Below, piece by piece: positions 17,531 to 26,984 of a DNA stretch of 54,062 bases. The stretch is taken from contig JABMDK010000014.1 of NCBI GenBank assembly GCA_015903995.1, positions 269,104 to 323,165 on the forward strand, given 5' to 3'. The DNA is from Nitrospira sp. GTDB lineage: Bacteria; Nitrospirota; Nitrospiria; Nitrospirales; Nitrospiraceae. The notes beneath the pieces are model-generated. The model worked only from the letters and a program-made list of their open reading frames with translations, had not been told where the DNA came from and did no database searches. Made by a program: the position numbers and the translations under genes. Within the stretch, counting starts at the first letter, position 1. Each line of letters opens with the position of its first letter.

Positions 17531-17745
17531 TCATGAATGATCATCCGTTATCTCCACGTCGTAGGCATCGCCGTCTTCACATCGAAAACATAGACGCCAC
17601 TGGTCGTTGCTCGCGATCGAATACTGCCCGGCCCGATCGCGCTCCATCTTGCGCAATCCCCCCCTCGCATATCTGGCGGGAACCGTGTGGATGCGCTGCG
17701 TTCGTATAGCTCCTTCGTCCGTTTGTCGGCAAAAGTCTTGATCAC
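17531..17745 (-). pseudogene. higB: HigB toxin remnant, frameshifted with internal deletion
   Basis: Starts at GTG 17745 with VIKTFADKRTKELYE...TRFPPD, the HigB N-terminus. One base is missing near 17669 (GATATGCG instead of GATATTGCG). The next frame continues ARGGLRK and then ERDRAGQYSIASNDQWRLCF...DAYDVEITDDH. About 25 codons that HigB normally has between these blocks (including the region before the GDRAGQ-type motif) are gone, so even a frame correction would not restore a normal toxin of about 92 residues. Inactive. Confidence 0.85.
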
Positions 17746-17751
17746 GTTCAA

Positions 17752-17780
17752 AATGTAATGAGGTGCGTGACACCTGTCAA
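17752..17780 (-). promoter_or_regulatory. Sigma-70 type promoter and operator of higBA
   Basis: Minus strand TTGACA (17775-17780), 17-nt spacer and TACATT (17752-17757), ending 6 nt before the GTG of higB. A palindrome TGACACCTGTCA (17768-17779) covers the -35 box, a plausible HigA operator. Confidence 0.65.
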
Positions 17781-17848
17781 ATCCGAGGGATGAGCCGTGG
17801 GAGGATGGATCCAGCGCAAGACTCGTCGGGACAATCGTGCGCTGGATG

Positions 17849-17887
17849 GGAAAAACCGCAGGCCGGGGCGCGTGGCGCCCCGGCCTG
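17849..17887 (-). terminator. Rho-independent terminator
   Basis: Perfect 13-bp GC-rich stem (17859-17871 with 17875-17887) and a 3-nt loop, followed on the minus strand by CGGTTTTTCCC. It lies about 20 nt after the decayed gene at 17908-18160. A second inverted repeat (ATCCAGCGCA...TGCGCTGGAT) at 17809-17847 follows immediately. Confidence 0.8.
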
Positions 17888-17907
17888 GTCAAGGTCAGGT
17901 CCTGGCG

Positions 17908-18160
17908 TTACTGATAGCGATTGGCATTGATGTTGTACCGCGTGCCGTCATGCCGGTCCTACACGGTAAGTGCGTTGCCCTCCCATCGAAGGCGATCATG
18001 GCACCACCGGCATGACCCGCTCGATCGCTTCCGATCACCGTCGTCGTGTTCGCGGCCTTGGCCGCGCCACCGCTGCTGTGGTGATTGGGACAGATGTGAG
18101 GGGCAAACTGACCAGCGCCTGCAACATCCCGTGGATCCATGACATCAGAGATCGAGACAT
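17908..18160 (-). pseudogene. Decayed small protein with a strong ribosome binding site
   Basis: ATG 18160 sits 6 nt after AAAGGAGG and begins MSRSLMSWIHGMLQALVSLPLTSV, a possible signal peptide, but this frame stops after 40 codons. Further on, another frame reads RWEGNALTV, a stop, then DRHDGTRYNINANRYQ and TAA at 17908. Together with the terminator just downstream this looks like a former small secreted protein broken by at least one indel and one in-frame stop. No family recognised. The rest of 17746-18361 holds only the higBA promoter and terminator listed separately; I see nothing else. Confidence 0.4.
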
Positions 18161-18361
18161 GCCGTTCCTCCTTTGTGACCGCATCGGAGCCCAGCCCGTG
18201 CCTGTTCACAAGCCATGCTCGCACTCCTGGCTCTATCGGAATATCCTGTCCATTTCTGAAGGAAGAATGGTGAGATGCTCCACGCATGGGGAACAACAGG
18301 GAGCAAGCGGGTGATCATGGAAGGCCGTCAGGCCAGGCGGTGATGGTAGTAGCGCGAACGA

Positions 18362-19123
18362 CTATGGTGTGTTCGATTCCTCGAAAGCACGCAGGAGGTC
18401 CGAAACAGACAGGACCCCGATAATGGTGGCATCGGCAGTCACCGGCAGGTGACGGATCCTCTGCTTCTTCATGAGCGACATCGCGTCGGCTAAAGACTCA
18501 TCCTCTTCAATCGTGATAAGCGACCGGCTCATGCAGCTGGCAACGGTGGCGGTGTTGGGATCGAGGCCTTTCGCCACCGCTCTGCGGGTGAGATCGGAAT
18601 CGGTGATGATCCCGATATAGCGGGATCCATCATCCACGATCAGGGAGCCGACCTTGTGCTTCAGCAACAACTGCCCGGCTTGTTTGATCGTAGCGTCGCG
18701 GTGGATGCTCCGCACATCGTGCGACATATAGTCTTTGACGAGTGCCGTCTCGATCCCTTTCCCAGCCCTTGTGGCTTGTAGTCGTCGCCGCAATTCGAGG
18801 TCAGCGAGGCAACTCTCCAGGACTTGGCGGCGCTGATGAAGACTCTCCCGTTCCACATCGTGAGTTCCGCTTTCCTGCGCTTCTTCGGGAATCGAAGCCG
18901 ATTCGCCGGTCTTTGCATACACATAGGCCTCTGCCTCGTCAGACGCGGCGCCGAATACCTGACCGATCAGTTCTTCCGCTGCGTCATCGAAATCGTCAAG
19001 CGACACCGACCCTCGCTTGCGTGAGAGAAAGGGCTGGAATTTCACGAGCTGCTGCTTGAACCGCTCGACATATCGATCAAGAATATCGCTACGCGTCAGT
19101 CCCGTGCGAACTCGTTTCGGCAT
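18362..19123 (-). CDS. CBS-pair domain protein
   Basis: 253 residues from ATG 19123, with GAGGAGGGATCTC upstream; the longer frame adds 14 unlikely residues. Residues about 1-130 are charged and helical with no recognised domain. From about 145 two CBS motifs follow: VKDYMSHDVRSIHRDATIKQAGQLLLKHKVGSLIVDD...GIITDSDLTRRAV and CMSRSLITIEEDESLADAMSLMKKQRIRHLPV...GVLSVSDLLRAF. CBS pairs usually bind adenine nucleotides and act as energy sensors. The partner is unknown; no transport or kinase domain is attached. Confidence 0.85.
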   Translation of the reverse strand: MPKRVRTGLTRSDILDRYVERFKQQLVKFQPFLSRKRGSVSLDDFDDAAEELIGQVFGAASDEAEAYVYAKTGESASIPEEAQESGTHDVERESLHQRRQVLESCLADLELRRRLQATRAGKGIETALVKDYMSHDVRSIHRDATIKQAGQLLLKHKVGSLIVDDGSRYIGIITDSDLTRRAVAKGLDPNTATVASCMSRSLITIEEDESLADAMSLMKKQRIRHLPVTADATIIGVLSVSDLLRAFEESNTP

Positions 19124-19293
19124 GAGATCCCTCCTCAATTGCGAACGGGAGAATACCCTATACAACGATGCTGCTCAAGAGATGACGAGCGGGATGCGCC
19201 CCCTCTCACCGGCAAGTGATTGTACACAGGTTCACTCGGACCCCATGTCGCTCTTGATTTTTTAGGGGCCAGTCGGTATCCCTTGAACGCTAG

Positions 19294-19686
19294 ATGGCGA
19301 TTCGACTCTTTCTTCTCACGATCTTCCTGCTGCACTATAGCCCGGCCTATGCCGGATGGCTCGCCGTGGAGAAACAGTACCAACCGGCCGGTCTTGAGAC
19401 GCTCTACTTTGATCCCGAACAGATTCAGCGAACGGGCACTCGTGCGACGCTCTGGCAACTCACGGATCTCACCTGGAACAGTACCACGCGTTTCTTGTCC
19501 CTGAAGACCCATAAGGAATTTGACTGTATGAACTCGCGGGTGCGAGTGCTCCAAGTGATCGAGTTCTCTCGTCAGATGGGCACCGGCCGATCAAGGTCCG
19601 GCTACATTGCAAACGGCAACTGGCAACCGATCGACGCGCCTAGTGCCGATCACGCGCTCTGGAAGGTGGCTTGCGGGAAACGGTAA
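19294..19686 (+). CDS. Small secreted protein, surface-adhesin E-like
   Basis: 130 residues. Signal peptide (MAIRLFLLTIFLLHYSPAYAG), then WLAVEKQYQ...TLYFDPEQIQRTG, LWQLTDL, SLKTHKEFDCMNSRVRVLQVIEFS and a final WKVACGK. The order Trp/Tyr-rich N-terminus, WxLxDL, a conserved Cys with YDC-like context and a terminal WxxxCG resembles the short periplasmic surface-adhesin E family of beta-/delta-proteobacteria and Nitrospira. The family name is from pattern memory only. Single gene convergent with glnA. Confidence 0.55.
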   Translation: MAIRLFLLTIFLLHYSPAYAGWLAVEKQYQPAGLETLYFDPEQIQRTGTRATLWQLTDLTWNSTTRFLSLKTHKEFDCMNSRVRVLQVIEFSRQMGTGRSRSGYIANGNWQPIDAPSADHALWKVACGKR

Positions 19687-19729
19687 TCGTCGTCCCATAC
19701 CCGTTCACGACCCGTTCCCCGCGCTCTCC

Positions 19730-21139
19730 CTAAACGTCGTAATAGAGAAAGAACTCATACGGATGCGGCCGCAACCGCATCGGATCGATCTCCTTGCTCC
19801 GCTTATAGCCGATCCAGGCTTCGATCAGATCCTCGGTAAACACCTCGCCTTTGAGCAGGAACTGATAGTCCTTCTCCAGGCTGTTGAGCGCCTCGTCGAG
19901 ACTCCCGGGCATGGTCGGGATGCTCGCGGCCTCCTTCGGATCGAGATCGTAGAGGTCTTTTTCCGCCGGCTCGCCTGGATTGATCTTGTTCTGAATGCCG
20001 TCGAGCCCCGCCATAAGCATCGCGGCGAAGGCCAGATAGGGGTTGCAGGAGGGATCAGGAAACCGTACCTCGATCCGCTTGGCCTTCGGGCTCGGGGAAT
20101 ACATGGGAATACGGATGCCGGCCGACCGGTTCCGGCTGGAGTACGCCAGCAACACGGGTGCTTCGAACCCCGGCGTGATGCGCTTGTATGAATTCGTCGT
20201 CGGGTTCGTGAATGCCGCCAGCGCCGGCGCATGTTTCAGAATGCCGCCGATATAATACAAACAGAGCTGCGAGATCCCGGCATAGTCTTTCCCGGCAAAG
20301 AGGGGCTTCCCATCCTTCCAAATGCTCTGGTGCGTGTGCATCCCCGATCCGGCATCGCCGAAGAGCGGTTTCGGCATGAAGGTCACCGTCTTTCCATGTC
20401 GACGCGCCACGTTCTTGACGATGTACTTGTACAGCATCATTTTGTCCGCGGTTCGCACGAGCGAATCGAATCGAATATCGATTTCGGCCTGGCCCGCCGT
20501 GGCCGTCTCGTGGTGGTGCTTTTCCACCTCGATGCCGACTTTTTCCATCTCCAGCACCATCTCGCTGCGGATGTCTTGCTGGGTATCGGCCGGAGCCACC
20601 GGAAAGTAGCCTTGTTTATGGCGGATCTTGCCGCCCAGGTTGACCCCCTCTTGCCCCATGTTCCAGGCGCCTTCTTCCGAATCCAGATAGTAGAAGCCGC
20701 TGTGGCTGGTTTGGTCATACCTGGCATGGTCGAAGATGAAAAATTCTGCTTCCGGCCCCCAAAATGAGTTGTCGCCGATCTTGGTGCTTTGGAGATACTT
20801 CTCCGCTTTTTGGGCGATAAATCTTGGGTCACGCTCATAATTTTCACGAGAAATAGGATCCAGGACGTTGCCGGTCATGCTGAGCGTCGGCACTGCGGTA
20901 AAGGGATCCAAACAGGCGGTTGCCGGATCAGGCACCAGTAACAAGTCACTGTTGTTGATGGCCTTCCAGCCGCGGATCGACGATCCATCGAGGCCGGACC
21001 CATCCTTGAACAAATTCTCCGTCAGTTCGCTCACCGGGATGGTCATATGCTGCCACACCCCCGGCAAATCGACGAATTTCAGGTCCACCATCTGAACTCT
21101 GTGCTTCTTGGCGAACTCCAATACCTCACGCACGTTCAT
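19730..21139 (-). CDS. glnA: Glutamine synthetase, type I
   Basis: 469 residues, the normal GSI length. It makes glutamine from glutamate, ammonia and ATP, the main ammonium entry point. Visible signatures: [20 protein letters not shown], the ATP-site [33 protein letters not shown] and the C-terminal [13 protein letters not shown], whose Tyr corresponds to the adenylylation site of the regulated GSI-beta class. Lies 57 nt downstream of glnB on the same strand, so it is probably cotranscribed with its regulator. Confidence 0.97.
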   Translation of the reverse strand: MNVREVLEFAKKHRVQMVDLKFVDLPGVWQHMTIPVSELTENLFKDGSGLDGSSIRGWKAINNSDLLLVPDPATACLDPFTAVPTLSMTGNVLDPISRENYERDPRFIAQKAEKYLQSTKIGDNSFWGPEAEFFIFDHARYDQTSHSGFYYLDSEEGAWNMGQEGVNLGGKIRHKQGYFPVAPADTQQDIRSEMVLEMEKVGIEVEKHHHETATAGQAEIDIRFDSLVRTADKMMLYKYIVKNVARRHGKTVTFMPKPLFGDAGSGMHTHQSIWKDGKPLFAGKDYAGISQLCLYYIGGILKHAPALAAFTNPTTNSYKRITPGFEAPVLLAYSSRNRSAGIRIPMYSPSPKAKRIEVRFPDPSCNPYLAFAAMLMAGLDGIQNKINPGEPAEKDLYDLDPKEAASIPTMPGSLDEALNSLEKDYQFLLKGEVFTEDLIEAWIGYKRSKEIDPMRLRPHPYEFFLYYDV

Positions 21140-21196
21140 GCCCTTCCTCCTTTGAACGGTCCTCCGCGATGATGTTCTACCGCTTGGACCTTGCCG

Positions 21197-21649
<453 letters not shown>

Positions 21650-21661
21650 CTATCACTCAAC

Positions 21662-21683
21662 GTGGAAATCGTGCAATTTCCAC
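21662..21683. promoter_or_regulatory. Inverted repeat upstream of glnB
   Basis: GTGGAAAT-CGTGCA-ATTTCCAC: 8-bp perfect arms around 6 nt, in the gap between the nadE stop and glnB, about 127 nt before the glnB start. No T-run follows, so an operator is more likely than a terminator. It does not match the NtrC site or a -24/-12 promoter as far as I can see. Confidence 0.35.
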
Positions 21684-21767
21684 ACAATGGCTCAAACTCT
21701 TGTGGGCCTACAGGCTGCGCAGTACGTGAAAACGGCAGGATGCTCCAAGAACGAGAACCAATCCGGC

Positions 21768-23555
21768 CTACTCCGGCTTGATCCGATAGCCGTTGGTAAT
21801 CGGCATCCGTCGGTCCTTGCCGAAGGCGCGGTGCGTGATCTTGACACCGATGGGTGCCTGACGTCGCTTGAACTCGCTGACATCGACCATTCTGATCACG
21901 CGCGAAACCGTTGCGCGATCGAACCCGGCTTCGACGATGTCGGCGAGCGAGCGGTCTTCTTCGACATAGGCCCGCAGAATGGGATCGAGCACAGCGTACG
22001 GGGGAAGGGAGTCTTCATCCTTCTGATTCGGCCTCAACTCGGCGGTCGGCGGCCGGTCCAGGGTACGTTTGGGAATCACTGGCGATGGGCCAAGCCCATT
22101 ACGGAACTTCGACAGCTCATAGACCATTGTCTTCGGCACATCCTTAATGACGGCGAACCCGCCGGCCATATCACCGTACAACGTCGAGTACCCCACGCTC
22201 ATCTCGCTCTTGTTCCCCGTGGTCAAGACCAGATGGCCGAACTTATTGGAGACCGCCATGAGCAGATTGCCGCGAATGCGCGCCTGGAGGTTTTCCTCGG
22301 TCGCGTCCTCCGCGCAATCGACAAACGACGGCGCCAGCGCCCGTCGATAGGCGTCAAATGTCGGCGCAATTGGAATGGTCTGCACGTCGATGCGGAGACA
22401 GCGTGCCAGTTCCACGACATCCTCTTCGCTTTCCCGTGAGGTGTACGGAGACGGCATGAAGATGCCGAGCACATGTTCGGCGCCAAGCGCATCCACGGCG
22501 ATGGCCGCGGTCACAGCCGAATCGACGCCGCCGCTCACCCCGATCACCACTCGGGTAAATCCATTCTTGCGGACATAATCTTTCACGGCCAGGACCAGGG
22601 CGCGGTACACCGCTTCGATCTCCTCTAAAGGCTCAGCTATCTTCGGCACGATTCGAGTTCGCTTCTTTTTTATGATCGCCGTTCCCTTCACCATGACACG
22701 ATCGACAGCCGACACCGCGCTTCGAGGCCGTGCCGACTTTAGTCCATACGCCATACGCCCACGGGACCCTGCTTCCACTTTCACATCAGCCAGCAGCAAC
22801 TCCTCCTCAAACGCGTGGCCGCGTACGATCACCTTGCCGGCTTGATCCAGCATGACACTGTTCCCGTCGAAAACCAGCTCGTCTTGTCCCCCAACCATGT
22901 TCGCATACGCGACAATGACTCCCTGTTCCCGTGCTATTGTCGCCAACATCTGCTCCCTCGCCCGACTGTTACCGACCTGAAAGGGTGCGGCATCGATCGT
23001 GACGATGATTTCGGCGCCGGCCGCTGCGTAGGCACGGGTCGGCCCTTCCGGCAACCATCCATCATCGCCGATGGTCACCCCGATAGTCGTTCCATTGATG
23101 AGAAGCATCGGGAGTCTTCGTCCGGGGAGGAAATACCGGCTTTCGTCGCCTACTCCATGGTTGGACAAATGCCATTTACCGTAACTCGCAACGACCGTGC
23201 GATCGGCAATCACGGCTGCTGCATTGTAGAGTGTCTGCTGACCGGCTGAGCGAATCGACGGACGAGAGGAACGTGCATCGCGAGGGTCTCCTTGCCTCAC
23301 GTACCCGACCACGGCAACCACCCCGCGACAGGCCTTGGCAATCTCATTCAAGACCCGTGCATTCTCCGCCACAAACTGTGACTGAAGGAGGAGATCTTCA
23401 GGAGGGGAACCGGTAATGGCCAATTCGGGAAATACGATCAGGTCAGCATTGGCCTTCCTCGCGTCTCGAAGCCAGGTTGTCATACGGCGAAGGTTGCCGC
23501 TCAGATCCCCGACGGTCGGATTCATCTGTGCCATCGCGATGCGCAATGTCCGCAT
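21768..23555 (-). CDS. nadE: NAD+ synthetase with nitrilase-type N-terminal domain lacking its catalytic Cys
   Basis: 595 residues from ATG 23555. Residues 1-270 are the glutaminase (nitrilase-fold) domain: Glu44 in VFPELAI and Lys127 in YGKWHLSNHGV are present. The site normally reading ICED is IGDD here (Gly163, codon GGC at 23067-23069), so the nucleophilic cysteine is missing. From about 290 the synthetase domain follows with VIGVSGGVDSAVTAA (pyrophosphatase loop), STLYGDMAGGFAV and the C-terminal substrate lid. It catalyses the last step of NAD synthesis. With the Cys lost it should depend on free ammonia rather than glutamine. Lies between aroB and glnB on the same strand. Confidence 0.92.
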   Translation of the reverse strand: MRTLRIAMAQMNPTVGDLSGNLRRMTTWLRDARKANADLIVFPELAITGSPPEDLLLQSQFVAENARVLNEIAKACRGVVAVVGYVRQGDPRDARSSRPSIRSAGQQTLYNAAAVIADRTVVASYGKWHLSNHGVGDESRYFLPGRRLPMLLINGTTIGVTIGDDGWLPEGPTRAYAAAGAEIIVTIDAAPFQVGNSRAREQMLATIAREQGVIVAYANMVGGQDELVFDGNSVMLDQAGKVIVRGHAFEEELLLADVKVEAGSRGRMAYGLKSARPRSAVSAVDRVMVKGTAIIKKKRTRIVPKIAEPLEEIEAVYRALVLAVKDYVRKNGFTRVVIGVSGGVDSAVTAAIAVDALGAEHVLGIFMPSPYTSRESEEDVVELARCLRIDVQTIPIAPTFDAYRRALAPSFVDCAEDATEENLQARIRGNLLMAVSNKFGHLVLTTGNKSEMSVGYSTLYGDMAGGFAVIKDVPKTMVYELSKFRNGLGPSPVIPKRTLDRPPTAELRPNQKDEDSLPPYAVLDPILRAYVEEDRSLADIVEAGFDRATVSRVIRMVDVSEFKRRQAPIGVKITHRAFGKDRRMPITNGYRIKPE

Positions 23556-23653
23556 AGAACTCCAGTGAAACCGGCCTACCTCCGCTGTCCGATCGCATGC
23601 GATGCAGGCAAGAGATTCATCTCGACTCCGCTCAGCCGGCAAGAGACCCGTAC

Positions 23654-24763
23654 TTAGACAGGACCATGAGGAGCACCCCGCGAAACGGCATACCACCGCT
23701 CAAACACACGTTTGTCGATCGGCCCTATTCGTACCTGTCCGATACGTTCCGGCCACACCCCGACGACTCGCCCTCCTGATACCTTCTTATCATGCAGCAT
23801 GGCCTTCCATATCCTCTGCGGAGTCCACGGCGGCATACGGTCACTCAACCCCGCCTCCTTCACCGTGCGTCGAATCTCTTCGACCACTGCACGAGAACAG
23901 ATCTCCTGAAAACAGGCGAGTTCGGCTTCCTGGACTAGTCCGATCCCCACTGCTTCTCCATGGATCAGCGATTGATACCCCCCCAACGCTTCCAGGGCAT
24001 GTCCGATAGTATGCCCATAGTTGAGGATTCGCCTGCGATCGGATTCTCGCTCATCCGCGGCCACCACCTCGGCCTTGATCTCACAAGACCGCTTCACCAC
24101 GGCCGCCACGATACCAGGCGTTTGCCTGCGCAACGCGGACATGTGCCGCTGCAGATAGGCAAAGAACGACGCGTCCGCAATGATTCCGTACTTAATGACT
24201 TCAGCCAGTCCCGCGACCACTTCCCGAGCGGGCAAGGTCTGAAGCGTCGACGGATCGATCCAGACGGCGCGTGGTTGATAAAACGACCCGATCAGGTTCT
24301 TCCCGAGCCGATGATCAACGCCCGTTTTTCCTCCGACACTGGAATCGACCTGCGCCACAAGCGTCGTCGGCACCTGAATATAGGGAATCCCACGCTGGTA
24401 GATCGAGGCGGCAAACCCGGCCATGTCGCCCACGACCCCTCCGCCGAGTGCCACGAGCATGGACGACCGCTCAAACCGATGACGCGCCAATACGTCGAGA
24501 ATCTGCTCCACCGTCTTCAGCCGTTTCGACCGCTCTCCGGGAGGCAGAATGATCGGAACGGGATCAAGCCCATGCCGCTTGATCGCTTCCAGACTCTTTT
24601 TCAGATAGTGCCGGGCGACATGCCGGTCCGTGACAATTCCAACTTTGCCCCTGACGCCCTGTTTCTTCAATTCTCTGCCGACCCTCTCCAAGAGTCCGGC
24701 CTTGATGGTAATTTCGTAACTTCTTTCAGATAACGAAACAGGGACAATACAGCTTGTACTCAT
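23654..24763 (-). CDS. aroB: 3-dehydroquinate synthase
   Basis: 369 residues from ATG 24763. Second step of the shikimate pathway (DAHP to 3-dehydroquinate), NAD- and metal-dependent. Motifs: LPPGERSKRLKTVEQIL, the dinucleotide loop ALGGGVVGDMAGFAAS, QVPTTLVAQVDSSVGGKTGV, the metal ligand stretch YGIIADASFF and NYGHTIGHALE. Full length. It follows pilQ by about 240 nt, a common arrangement (pilMNOPQ then aroB) in Proteobacteria. Confidence 0.95.
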   Translation of the reverse strand: MSTSCIVPVSLSERSYEITIKAGLLERVGRELKKQGVRGKVGIVTDRHVARHYLKKSLEAIKRHGLDPVPIILPPGERSKRLKTVEQILDVLARHRFERSSMLVALGGGVVGDMAGFAASIYQRGIPYIQVPTTLVAQVDSSVGGKTGVDHRLGKNLIGSFYQPRAVWIDPSTLQTLPAREVVAGLAEVIKYGIIADASFFAYLQRHMSALRRQTPGIVAAVVKRSCEIKAEVVAADERESDRRRILNYGHTIGHALEALGGYQSLIHGEAVGIGLVQEAELACFQEICSRAVVEEIRRTVKEAGLSDRMPPWTPQRIWKAMLHDKKVSGGRVVGVWPERIGQVRIGPIDKRVFERWYAVSRGAPHGPV

Positions 24764-24942
24764 GTCATAGTCCTGGAAAGTCGGACGGAGTCGCACGGTA
24801 TGTCAGCTTTCAACCGCAGTCTATGGACCAGGCACCGGATCGGCATCGTATCACAGCCTCAGCACGACTAAAAAGCAGTCTTGCTCCGCGCCGCGCACTC
24901 ACACTCTGGTTGGGATTGCCTTACTCTCTCCAAGAGAACGAC

Positions 24943-24980
24943 AAGAGCCTGACAATGCATTTCCGCATCATCAGGCTCTT
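24943..24980 (-). terminator. Possible terminator after pilQ
   Basis: Stem AAGAGCCTGA (24943-24952) with TCAGGCTCTT (24971-24980), with a smaller ATGC/GCAT pairing in the loop. It starts 25 nt after the pilQ stop. No clear T-run follows, so it may only be an attenuating or RNA-stabilising hairpin before aroB. Confidence 0.4.
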
Positions 24981-25004
24981 GCAGTCAGGGAAGTGGAGCA
25001 GCCC

Positions 25005-26984
25005 TTAGGTCTTGATAATGGTCGGCGTGAGGAAAATCAGCAACTCTTGTTTCGAGACAGCCTCGGACTTGTTCTTGAACAACCACCCCAGCACCGGCAT
25101 GCGAGACAGATAGGGAACGCCTTGAACATTGTTATTTTGAGTATCGACAAAGACTCCACCGATCACCATGGTTTCGCCGTCTCGGACAAGCACCTGCGTG
25201 GTCGCTTCCCGTCGGTCGATGCTCGGCCCGGCCGGATTGCTCCGTGCCCCGACGGCATTTCGAGTTGCTCGCACACGAAGCATAATTCTCTTTCCATCCT
25301 CCTTGGGATCACGCGAGGTGATTTGTGGTGTGACGTTCAACTCCAAGTTGGCATCGACAAACGTCGTTTGCGTTCCCTGCAAGGATGTGGTCTGAAAGGG
25401 AATCGATTCGCCCTGGGAAATCTTCGCTTCGCGCTTATCCAATGTGGTGATCTTGGGCGCGGCGATCACCTTCGTTAACCCAAGCAGCTCCCCGGCCGAG
25501 AGCCGCATATCCAAGCCAAAGTCGCCTCCGAGTTTTCCAAAGGTCCAGCCGATCGACGGGACAGCCGGCAATCCACCGACCTGAGCCGGCAGATTCACCA
25601 GAAACGTCCGATCGATCGTACTCCCCCCCGTCCCGGCGACCTGCCCAAATGGGCCGGTAATGTTCGAGAGGGCGAAGAAATCCGTAGGCGTGCGATTGCC
25701 GGCTTGGAACCCCCATTGAATCCCCAAGCCTCTCGCATACACGGTATCGGCTTGGATGATGCGCGCTTCAATCTGAACCTGAGGAACCTCGAGATCAAGT
25801 CCATCCACAAGCTGCTTCATGACGGCCAATTTGGATTCAGTATCCCGCACAACCAACGCGTTGCTCCCCGCATTAAATTGCATGACGCCGCGCGGGCTCA
25901 AGTTCTGCCGCAGTGTCATCATGAGCTCTTGAGCCACGATGTGCCTGATATAAAAGACGCGGTCGACGAGTTCTTCGGCCTTCGTCTTCGATTCTTTGGC
26001 CCGGGCTTCTTCATCCTGCTGCTTGGCAATATTTGCCAGCGAATCGATCCACACAATACTCCCTTGGCGAATCATGCCGAGCCCATTCATCTTCAACAGC
26101 ATATCCAGCGCCTGGTCCCACGGCACACTGACCAGTTTCATGGTGACCTTCGACTTGACCCCCTCTCCCACAACCATGTTGAACCCACTGACCTCGGCAA
26201 TCAGTCGAAGAATGTTGGTGATGTCGGCCTGCTGAAAGTCCAGCGAGATACGCCGACCGACAAATCGCGTTTGTCCTGCCACGATATCATCGGATCGGTC
26301 GTCCTTTTCCGCGGGAGTATTTTCTCCAGCCATCTGGACGCGCTGCACCTTAAACTGGGTCTGCGAGGGACCGACGATTCGCGTCGCTCTTTTGGCGACA
26401 CGATTCCCTGGCTCGAACAGCGCCTTACGAGCCTGAGGGCGAGCTGAGCCGATCTCGCCCCCATCACCATGCACAGCGGCAACAGCGGGGATTTTCCGCT
26501 CGCTCGGCTTCAGGGTAATCAAGACCTTATTCTCCTCGCGAGTCAGAGAAAACACCGGGCGTTCGGGCACATCGAATACCAGCCTAACCTTATCGGCATG
26601 GTGGCCTACTCGGATTTTCTTGAGCAAGTAGTGGTCAGCCCGTACCACCGATCGCCGCAGGGTGGACGACACGGCAGGAATATCGACAATCAAGCGGGAT
26701 TCATCCAAGAAATTGGCCTCGGGAAAGAGTTGACCATCCCCGGCAACCACGACAGTCACCGAATCCGCTTCGGGACGTACCTCGATCGCGGTCACGGCCT
26801 GTGCCAGCAGTCGCGTCGTGGCCATTTCGGCCTGCGTGACATCCTGCTGTTGTATCCTGCCGATCTCTTCGGCAACCGCGGACGTCTGGGCCACTATGGT
26901 CAGAGCGGCGAGTGACAGCCCCAGAGCTCCGATGAAACATCCAGCAGTCAAGACATTATCTGCGCGAAACGATAGTGGTTTCAT
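25005..26984 (-). CDS. pilQ: Type IV pilus secretin PilQ
   Basis: 659 residues. Signal peptide to about 39, an AMIN peptidoglycan-binding domain (about 55-155), an STN/secretin N-domain (about 245-315: ISLDFQQADITNILRLIAEVSGFN...VPWDQALDMLL), a NolW-type N-domain (about 340-405) and the secretin barrel (about 410-657) with VPQVQIEARII and the terminal LIFLTPTII. Forms the outer-membrane pore through which the pilus passes. Only one AMIN domain is evident. Last gene of pilMNOPQ; its ATG overlaps the pilP stop by 4 nt. Confidence 0.95.
   Translation of the reverse strand: MKPLSFRADNVLTAGCFIGALGLSLAALTIVAQTSAVAEEIGRIQQQDVTQAEMATTRLLAQAVTAIEVRPEADSVTVVVAGDGQLFPEANFLDESRLIVDIPAVSSTLRRSVVRADHYLLKKIRVGHHADKVRLVFDVPERPVFSLTREENKVLITLKPSERKIPAVAAVHGDGGEIGSARPQARKALFEPGNRVAKRATRIVGPSQTQFKVQRVQMAGENTPAEKDDRSDDIVAGQTRFVGRRISLDFQQADITNILRLIAEVSGFNMVVGEGVKSKVTMKLVSVPWDQALDMLLKMNGLGMIRQGSIVWIDSLANIAKQQDEEARAKESKTKAEELVDRVFYIRHIVAQELMMTLRQNLSPRGVMQFNAGSNALVVRDTESKLAVMKQLVDGLDLEVPQVQIEARIIQADTVYARGLGIQWGFQAGNRTPTDFFALSNITGPFGQVAGTGGSTIDRTFLVNLPAQVGGLPAVPSIGWTFGKLGGDFGLDMRLSAGELLGLTKVIAAPKITTLDKREAKISQGESIPFQTTSLQGTQTTFVDANLELNVTPQITSRDPKEDGKRIMLRVRATRNAVGARSNPAGPSIDRREATTQVLVRDGETMVIGGVFVDTQNNNVQGVPYLSRMPVLGWLFKNKSEAVSKQELLIFLTPTIIKT

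Noticed and set aside
21709-21760. Sequence resembling a third copy of the CAGGCTGCG/GGATGC palindromic element
   Set aside because: Only short scattered matches and no convincing stem; probably chance or a worn-down copy.
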